64,000 nt of DNA from positions 682,001 through 746,000 of the forward strand of contig NW_024881616.1 in NCBI RefSeq assembly GCF_019059575.1. The letters are read 5' to 3'. Every line of letters starts with the position of its first letter. Position 1 is the stretch's first letter. This document shows positions 56,811-64,000 of this stretch, one piece after another. The position numbers were made by a program, and so were the translations under genes. The notes below the pieces were generated by a model. The model was not told the DNA's origin, ran no database searches, and was given only the letters and a program-made list of their open reading frames with translations. The DNA comes from Amphibalanus amphitrite (taxonomy: Eukaryota > Arthropoda > Thecostraca > Balanomorpha > Balanidae).

Positions 56811-56984
56811 TTTGGGAGAATGCGATATCGCCACCCGGCTGCTAACATGGGCGATAGCGCAAACATACAGTGTTTGTGAAAACATCCACTTGCTAAAGCT
56901 AAAAATGTGTTCATATTTGGCTCCTGGAGTTCTTTGGCTTGGATGTGTAAGGCAAGTGACGCGGCCGAATGGAAAGCGTTCCTG

Positions 56985-57095
56985 CAGGCTGATTGCGGGC
57001 TGATCGCAGACTGAATGCGGGCTGGTTGCGGGCTGATCGCATGGGCTGGTTGCGGGCTGGTTGTTCCTGACTGGAGACTTGCAGGCTGATTGCTC
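56985..57095 (+). repeat. ~14-bp GCGGGCTGATTGCA minisatellite
   Basis: Units of the type GCGGGCTGATCGCA and GCGGGCTGGTT repeat about eight times with variable length. Confidence 0.8.
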
Positions 57096-58100
57096 AGAGT
57101 AAAGAGGAAGGTAATACATCTTAAGGTGTATCAAATACTGTGTTTACGCAGCAGATGTGACGGCGCAGGTCGATAGCCATGCATGTGAGGTTCAATAGAC
57201 GAATGAACGGGGATTTTGCGGTATTGCAATAGAACTGAAAGGGTTCTACAACCAATATTCAGAACACAGGGTGGTTTCCCTATAAACCTCAGGGACTTCT
57301 TCACAGACCCTTTCGGGTTCTTATCTAGGTGCTAAGAACACTCTTATTATAAACCCTAAACCTCATAAGAGTCTTTGGAAGAATCGTGTGGATTCTTTTG
57401 ATGAGAATGCAAAGCCGTCTACGTGAAGAACCATGGAGGTTCTGAAAAACGGTGGCATAACATTTTACCCCACAGGGGTCTAAATACCCCTGTACGTTCT
57501 TAACGTTCTTCCAAAGTGTTTTCAGTGAAGGTTAGCCTGTGCGTTTCACCGTTCTGTGTTGGTTTGAGAGCCACGGCACCATACGAATTGTGAGCCCCTT
57601 TGAACGGGTCACCGCCCGAGGCACTGAGGCGACGGCTGTGCGGACTGTGCCGGGCAAAACCTAGCCTGGTGGGAGAGGCGGGCCAGGGAAAGTGCGATCA
57701 AGCAGCCACACTGGGACGTGGATTGGTATTATCTAACCGCGACAAACGATGTCAGCAGCCTATTCTCGTTGACACAAAAAGTTTGACAGACAACGTGGGC
57801 AGTGCCCAATCAAAAGCTACTAAACGATTCAGTTAAGAATTTGGCGAGATAACCAGACCCAATAAAAAGTTTTTAATTCGATTTTGATTGACAAATGACA
57901 CACAAGCCCGCTGTGACGGACCAAAAAAGGAGCTGAACAGTTCATACAACTTCTAAAAAGCTCAACGGTAAAAATTTTAAAGTCAAATGTTAAAATTCAG
58001 CCTGCATGTTTAAACTCGGGTCCGGCGCGGGCAGGAAGCTTATATTGCCACTTGCAATTCCACTACGTTGTAATATAACCAAGAGTTATGTGAGAGCAAC
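57096..58100. other. Intergenic DNA
   Basis: 57240-57540 is rich in inverted short words built on GGTTCTTC/GAAGAACC and CAGGGGT/ACCCCTG, suggesting a foldback element, but I cannot set its ends. The rest is unremarkable. Confidence 0.3.
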
Positions 58101-58109
58101 AACTGAAAG

Positions 58110-59300
58110 CCTCGAGCCCGGTTGGGGGGAGGGGGGCGCGAAACAGCCCCCTCTCCTTTTCAGTCGATATCTCCTAAAGTAAAGTGTAGGTCGCCACCAA
58201 ACTTTCAAGACCCCTCCGGGCATCATTTTTACACCTTGTGACCAAATTTTTCCAGAGCTCTTATAAAAGGTTAGTCACAAATGACGTCAGAGTGACGTCA
58301 TGTTCTGTCATTTTCGATCCAATAAAAGGTTTAGCGGGAAGAGCTGTCACGCTTACAGTTTTGAAGATAACAAACAATATTCAAGATAAAAAAGATGTAA
58401 AATAAACAGCACCACAAAACTGCTAACTCTGATTTCTAAACAAAAATTTAGTTCGACCATCAAAACTATAGAAGTATAACACCCCGAAAATACCAACAAC
58501 ATTCAAAATTAAAGCTGGAATATATGTTATAGAACTATCTGCTCTAGATATGCCAAACTTAAACTCGATAGCTCCATTTTTAGCAAAGTTATGGCAAAAA
58601 AAAAACACTACTCAAAATGTATGTATTACGTAAAATTTTCAAACTCAATTTTTAGCCGTCACAGAACACACAGAGCAAGCCAAAGACCACCATTGGATTT
58701 CCCGTGATGAGCTGCATCGAATAGATACCCCTTTTATGCAAAATATAAACTCTGAAATTTAACCTTTTTTGACCTGACCTTGACCTGACCTCCACCAGAA
58801 CGCAATCTAAAACGGCCCCAATGGCCGTCTAGCCCACACCATTGAATTTTAAATGTAAAATTGACCATAAAACATGTATCACGTGACCCTAGCAATTAGC
58901 ATAGTTGGGTTCATATTGTGACCCTTAGTGACCTGACCTCTGTGACCTGACCTGGCATCAGTGACCTCTTTAGGCAACATATGTATTGGGCAACCACGCT
59001 CCATCGATTTTTTCGATAGCATGCCTTTTATTTGATGCGTTAACTGACTGTAACGCATTCCTTAGACTAAATCGGTGAAAAAATGCAACATTTGACCTGA
59101 CCTGTGACATCATGGTTTGCACCTAGGTCAACGAAACCTGGTTACAAGGTAGTTCCCTGGTGGGGCTATCGAACGTTCTTCGAATTTTCAAAATCAGTCG
59201 GTAACTTTCCGAGATCTCAGGTGGAGGACGAAACGGCTGCACCACCCCATCAGGTGGTAGGGTCCGCCAATAACACAACGGGGCGCGAATTATTTACTGA
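58110..59300. mobile_element. Decayed relative of the 34.2-kb TTAA element
   Basis: Shares with 34221-35134 the end-proximal foldback (GGGGGGCGCGAAACAGCCCC near 58129), the CGATATCTCC phrase, a GACGTCA..TGACGTCA region and repeated TTGACCTGACCTTGACC. I could not find clean TTAA-flanked ends, so the boundaries are approximate. Confidence 0.4.
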
Positions 59301-59509
59301 TTCATAATTTCATACAGTGTCATCTATTTTGAGAACACCTTTCTCACGCCCTGACATGGTCCTCTCGTAATAGATCGAGATGAGGAGAGTGTTTTCACGC
59401 CTCCTTATGCACGGCTCATTGTCATTGAGCTATCAACTGTCAGCGGTTTTCGGACAATGAAGGAAGGCTTTTGGTCGTTTTTAGGTAAGGTCTTGGGTCA
59501 GATCATTTC

Positions 59510-59535
59510 AGTGGCGGATCCAGAGGGGGGCATGG
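59510..59535 (+). other. hAT-style end motif CAGTGGCGGATCCAG
   Basis: CAGTGGCGGATCCAGAGGGG at 59510-59529 is a common form of hAT-superfamily termini. I found no matching opposite end nearby, so this is a solitary or nested remnant. Similar phrases occur at 53123 and 10405. Confidence 0.4.
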
Positions 59536-59774
59536 GGGCCATTCTCCCCCTTGGGTCTCCCGGGGCCCATCACGGAGTTTTTTTTTAATTCATCACGGAG
59601 GTCACCGACGGGAGCTTTAACCCAGAGGTCTCCTAAGGGGGCACCATCCAGGTCTATCGGAATAGGGTACCGTTTTCGGGGTCTCCCGGAGGCCCATTTC
59701 TGTCCCTCGCCTCGGTTTTTTTTAGTTAAGTTTAGTTTTCTAATTTTTAGTTTAATATTGTCCATTTATTTCCA

Positions 59775-60112
59775 TCCCGAGGTTCGCGGGGCACCATCTC
59801 GAGTTCTCAGCTGGCACTATCCCGAGTTCTCCGCGAGCACCATCCCAAGGTCGGAGAGGGCACCATCTTGAGGGTCCGGGGCACCATCCCGAGGTCTCCG
59901 GCGGCACCATCGCGAGGTCTGGGGGCACCATCTCGAAGTCTCCGGGGGCACCATTCCAAGTTTCCAGCGGCACTTTTCCGAAATCCGAGGTCTGAAGGAG
60001 CACTCTCCCCGGGTCTGAGGGGGCACCATCTCGAAGTCTCAGGGGCACCATCCCAAGGTCTCAGGGGCACCATCCCGAGGTCTCAGGGGCACCATCCTGA
60101 GGTCTCACGGGC
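59775..60112 (+). repeat. ~21-bp GAGGTCTCAGGGGCACCATC minisatellite
   Basis: About fifteen units of 19-24 bp. The last three, at 60035-60100, are nearly identical (21 bp) and earlier ones more diverged. Open frames reading WCP/APS repeats on both strands come from this array. Confidence 0.9.
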
Positions 60113-60119
60113 CGTTTGA

Positions 60120-61075
60120 TCCGCGCCGTCCTGGGGGGAGTTTTTACGCCCCCCCCCCTAGGTTTTCGCGAATATAAACGGCGACGCGTAGCGCCGCTGT
60201 TTTAGATACACCCGCTCCGACATCTTTTTCGCACATGCTATGAAAATTTCAGATCCCGGTCATTCAAGGTCAGGTCACCAGGTAACGTTAAGTGACCTTA
60301 CCTCAGAAAAAAGTTAGAAAGCTCGCTGTGGCTACACCGACTGAGCGATCACTTTTAAACTTTCAGTTGCTTAGGGTAACAGTATGTATAAAATGGATAT
60401 CTCGGATTTTTTTCTATATCTGTGAGTTGTGACCTAAGGTCAGTTCAATTTTACGACTGCTCCATATAAATCAATGGGAGAAAATTGAAATGAGCCTCTT
60501 TTGGCCGAATGTCGTTCTACACCCTCTCAAACATCGGTTCATATGTAAACATGACACTCTGAATCGGGAAATTGCACCTGTGCCCCCTTTGTGTGCCCCT
60601 GAGGTCATCTCAGGTCATGAAAGGTCTTCAGCAGTTTTTTTTTTACTATAACTTTTGATTTGACAGAGACGTGCTAGAGCGGTGAAAACACGGGGGCTAA
60701 ACCGTTGATCTGAGGTCAAATTTGAAGTCAATCAGAGCGGTGCCCTCTGGGGGCTAAACCGTTGATCTGAGGTCAAATTTGAGGATATGTTGGCGAAAGA
60801 GCGTTAAAAGAGCTATCGAATGCGCCTTTCCACGGCGCTGTATAGCTCTATTGGTTCCAGAGTTAGTCGTCGGGTGTTTAAAATCGTTGAAATCGACAAA
60901 ATTTGACCTTTGATGAACTCTGGTGACCGGACCTTTGCCCTGACCTTAAAATGACCGAGTGTTTTCCTTCTTATTTTTGACGCTCTTTCGATTGCCGCTT
61001 ACCGCGTGTCGCAACGTGGCCCAGGAGCTGAGTTAGACGGAGGGGCGTGAAACACCCTCAGTGAAACACCCTCAG
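60120..61075. mobile_element. Second decayed relative of the TTAA/GACCTGACC element family
   Basis: Begins with a foldback (GGGGGGAGTTTTTACGCCCC near 60133) and a CGGCGACGCGTAGCGCCG hairpin. It ends near 61040-61065 with GGGGCGTGAAACACCCTCAG. The interior carries AGGTCA/TGACCT words and a 58-bp direct duplication. The order of parts parallels 34221-35134. The ends are not bounded by clear TTAA. Confidence 0.4.
60690..60784 (+). repeat. Direct duplication of GGGGGCTAAACCGTTGATCT
   Basis: Two copies of a ~35-bp segment (CGGGGGCTAAACCGTTGATC onward into GAGGTCAAATTTGA) about 57 bp apart. Confidence 0.85.
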
Positions 61076-61562
61076 CACTCGACGGAAAGTTCATGCCATC
61101 AACACGGCTCGGGTGAATTGTTATGTTAGCTAGCTCCGGTTGTAAGCTGTGGAGTCGTGGAGCTGATCTTGAAGGAACTGGGCCTAACATTTTCATAGCA
61201 AACGTAAAAAATGTTTAATAGGTGATGCAAAAAATAGCATCTCTTTTATGAAATATTTGCGAAACCCTCAACATCATCCCCATTAGTGCCGAGCTGCCAA
61301 CGACGACCATAAAAACGTCCCCATCCCGTCAGCGTTTGTTTATCATAAGGATGCTAAGATTTAATTTCCAATCCGAAGCTGAAATGATGGAAAGCAAATT
61401 TACATTTTACATACGAAACAAGCTGACACATTTAAATATTTTCTCTCTCGCTCCCCTCACTGATTTACCCATTACCCTCTCTCTCATTTTACCCTCCCTG
61501 GTTTTCCTTTTCTGTCTCTGTTTTCTCTCCTCCCATCCTTATCCCTTCCCTCCAGTCTTTCT

Positions 61563-61846
<284 letters not shown>

Positions 61847-61850
61847 TCAC

Positions 61851-63363
61851 AATATTCTCGACTGCCACAGCGCTGTAGAACTTGTTTCCAGACAGGTCCA
61901 GGCGCTCCCCACTCCGCAGGCCCCAGCCCACACGGCCCAACCGCCCAAACACCCTCCGGCGGATGACCTCTGACCTCGGCGACCTGACCCCAGCCGACCG
62001 ATCGCGTCCCTCTCCACGCCTCCGCCCCGCTTTCCCCACTACAACTGCGTAGTAATTGTAGCGTGTGCAAAGGTCACGTGACATTATTTACTTCTGCGGT
62101 TTGTTCGGCTGACAAGAGATGGCACTAGTGGTCTGTGGATCAGAGGCGGGGCTAGGTTCTACGACTTCTTGGGGCAACTTTAGGGCGGAAAAGATGTTTT
62201 TTGGCTCCTCATCCCAAAATGCTTCGAACATACAAAAACAAGTTAGATATTCGAAAATCGGAGGACCAAACCGATCGTTTGACGTATCTTACTCGACTGA
62301 GAATTGATCGGTCTTCAAACTACTGAGCAAAAACGAGGTGATTAGTAGCAAGTGCTGGTGACTGTACCATCGACTTCTTCGTCGACTCTTACTCCGTCTG
62401 ATCTGACGGCTGACCCCCACGCGGTTATATATGTCCCCGGCCAACTGAATGGCTATAAATCCCCTAGGGCTAGCACGTAACAGTGGTTGGAGGAGCTGGT
62501 GGGGAGGGGGAGGCGCGAGGTCAATCGATAAGCTCGGGTGTCCAGTTCTTTCCATGGGCGTAATGTTTTGAGCCAGATTTCCTTTCTAGGGGAGCCATTA
62601 GCCTCTTGCATTAGCCCTACCAATGAAGCATGGTTATAGGTCACGCCCCTCCTTGCGGCCTCAGACCCAGTGCATTCAGGAATGCGGGAGAGGAACGGTC
62701 ATAGGACGTCCTCTGGCCGTCCGACCCAGGGGCCCCATGGGCCAGGGCGGTCCGACCGTGCAGCAGCATCGATAGAATGTGGTGCTAAATAGAAACAGTC
62801 GTGATTGAGAGTCAGTCTACATTTATGTGTTTGGCCGTTGGACCTCCGCCAGTCCGCCATGCATGATATGATATGACACGTCACAAGATGGTCCTGGGTT
62901 CAGCAGATAGCCTCTCTTGGGAGTTGAGCTAGGCCGGCCTGTTTACCGAATCGCGCAACGTAGAACATCACGAGCGACATCTATGAAAACATGCCCGACA
63001 AATAGTTCGACCACTTCACCAATAGGTGACGCTACTTACCCGCGCCGCCACTCCGAAGTCCTCCAATTGGATCGAGTGACCCCAGATATCCCCATGAATC
63101 TAAAAGCTTGTAGGTGAGATGAGTCATTAACACTATAAACCGAATGTTCTCTGCTTTGAATACCTGCGGGTATTTTACCTGTGAGAGTGAATGACCAAGG
63201 CTTAGGGGGCGAATTCGGGCACAAAAATTGAATTGACGAAGAATACCTTTACCCACTAAGTAACATTCAAAACACACAATAGTTACCATTCGTATGAACC
63301 ACAGTTCAAGTTCTCACCTTGTTCAGCCGTCTTCCCATCCAATATATTATGACTTGCTCGAAT
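61851..63363 (-). CDS. Partial gene of unknown identity, three internal exons
   Basis: Three minus-strand exons fit one reading frame: 63363-63318 (46 nt, acceptor ATAACGCAG, donor GTGAGA), 63099-63040 (60 nt, acceptor CAAGCTTTTAG, donor GTAAGT) and 61967-61851 (117 nt, donor GTGAGA). They read FEQVIIYWMGRRLNK, then IHGDIWGHSIQLEDFGVAAR, then VIRRRVFGRLGRVGWGLRSG...ERLDLSGNKFYSAVAVENI, with phase 0 at both joins. The first two exons have good splice sites. The third has a weak acceptor (GGTCAGAG), so its start is uncertain. No start or stop codon is visible; the gene should continue upstream past 64000 and downstream. I do not recognise the family. Confidence 0.45.
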
Positions 63364-64000
63364 CTGCGTTATTTTAACAATTTTTCCGCAAGGGTTTTCC
63401 ACCATTTTCCGCCCCGCTTTTCAACAACATGCTGTTGATTAGTATACATTTTTGACGCAGCTATGACAATCGTAATTAGTGCCTATTAAAATGAAAACCG
63501 ATATCAATGATGTTTATTAATCTGAAATAAGAAAAAGTACTTTTATTTATAAAGTAACATATATTTTTCATACTAATAACTCTTTTGAACTAATATTTTA
63601 TTCATGAATAAGGAAATTTACGATTTTTATGTCCAAAAGTGTCACTTTATTAGAAATTGACGTCATCAACGCAGCAATTGTTTTCAAATATGAAATAATC
63701 TTTCATAGAACCTGGGCAAAAGCGAACAAAACACAGAAAGCACTTCTTCCGCCGCGCAGGAGCTTGGGGTCAGGGTGGAGCGTGGAGGATATGTTTGTTG
63801 TTTGCGTAGAAAACGAGAATGAAGTTAAAGGGTCCTTTATTTTCTAGTCGCTTGGACCTACGTTTTACATCTTACCTTTAGCTTCTTGGATTTTAAGTGA
63901 TATTTTGAAGATACGGTGGATAAACATTAAAACCGCAATCACTTCAGGTTTTATTTTTAACACATGCAAGGTAAGGATTTTAAAGCTTTTAACATGATTT
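63364..64000. other. AT-rich end of window
   Basis: Mostly A/T with no exon I can support. It is probably intron of the minus-strand gene above. Confidence 0.35.

Noticed and set aside
56673..57134. 153-codon minus-strand frame
   Set aside because: Contains QPATSP repeats from the 14-bp minisatellite and antisense of the Arg-rich stretch; no recognised domain.
59751..60120. Repetitive frames reading WCPRRPRDGAP-like units
   Set aside because: They follow the 21-bp minisatellite in three frames, so they are composition artefacts rather than a repeat protein.

Overview
This window is nuclear DNA from an animal, almost certainly an arthropod. Genes are split into short exons with GT/AG junctions and GC-rich third codon positions. 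Introns are long and crowded with microsatellites, minisatellites and transposon remnants. A complete ImpL2 gene (a secreted insulin-binding Ig protein of the arthropod ecdysone/insulin literature) fixes the phylum. GC-rich coding exons in AT-richer, repeat-laden flanks would fit a crustacean such as a barnacle, but that is only a guess. There is no sign of a bacterial operon, a CRISPR array or an rRNA gene.

Layout. (1) About 1.27-23.9 kb, plus strand: ImpL2. It has a probable TATA/Inr promoter and 5'UTR exon at 1.27-1.40 kb, then nine coding exons from 11.63 to 23.86 kb, giving 283 residues with a signal peptide and two Ig domains. Its introns hold a TTAA-flanked DNA transposon, an antisense CR1-like LINE, a mariner-like MITE with long inverted ends, and many tandem repeats. 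(2) 23.9-31.3 kb: mostly intergenic, with one weak candidate for a minus-strand secreted-protein first exon and a 136-bp GA microsatellite. (3) 31.27-32.73 kb, plus strand: a small TATA-driven gene encoding a 65-residue basic protein that I do not recognise, preceded by a possible spliced 45-codon upstream ORF. (4) 32.7-40.1 kb: intergenic transposon cluster (inverted repeat pair, second TTAA element, full-length but decayed mariner). (5) 51.45-40.16 kb, minus strand: HPS1, twelve exons, 611 residues, all phases consistent; this is a subunit of BLOC-3, the Rab32/38 exchange factor of lysosome-related organelles. (6) 51.5-61.8 kb: intergenic, with a TA-flanked element carrying a minisatellite, a possible Harbinger fragment, and related GACCTGACC-rich elements. 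(7) 63.4-61.85 kb, minus strand: three phase-compatible exons of a gene I cannot name, which probably continues beyond the window.

The most unusual observation is in HPS1. At several exon edges, tandem repeats or duplications contain the edge itself, including coding bases and splice-site sequence: the stop-codon end of the last exon, its acceptor, both ends of exon 2, and the donor of exon 5. One of these arrays has been interrupted by a 193-bp hAT-type MITE with an 8-bp target duplication. I see no evidence of a wholly new biological system. The value here lies in the gene models, the transposon families and the exon-edge repeat growth.
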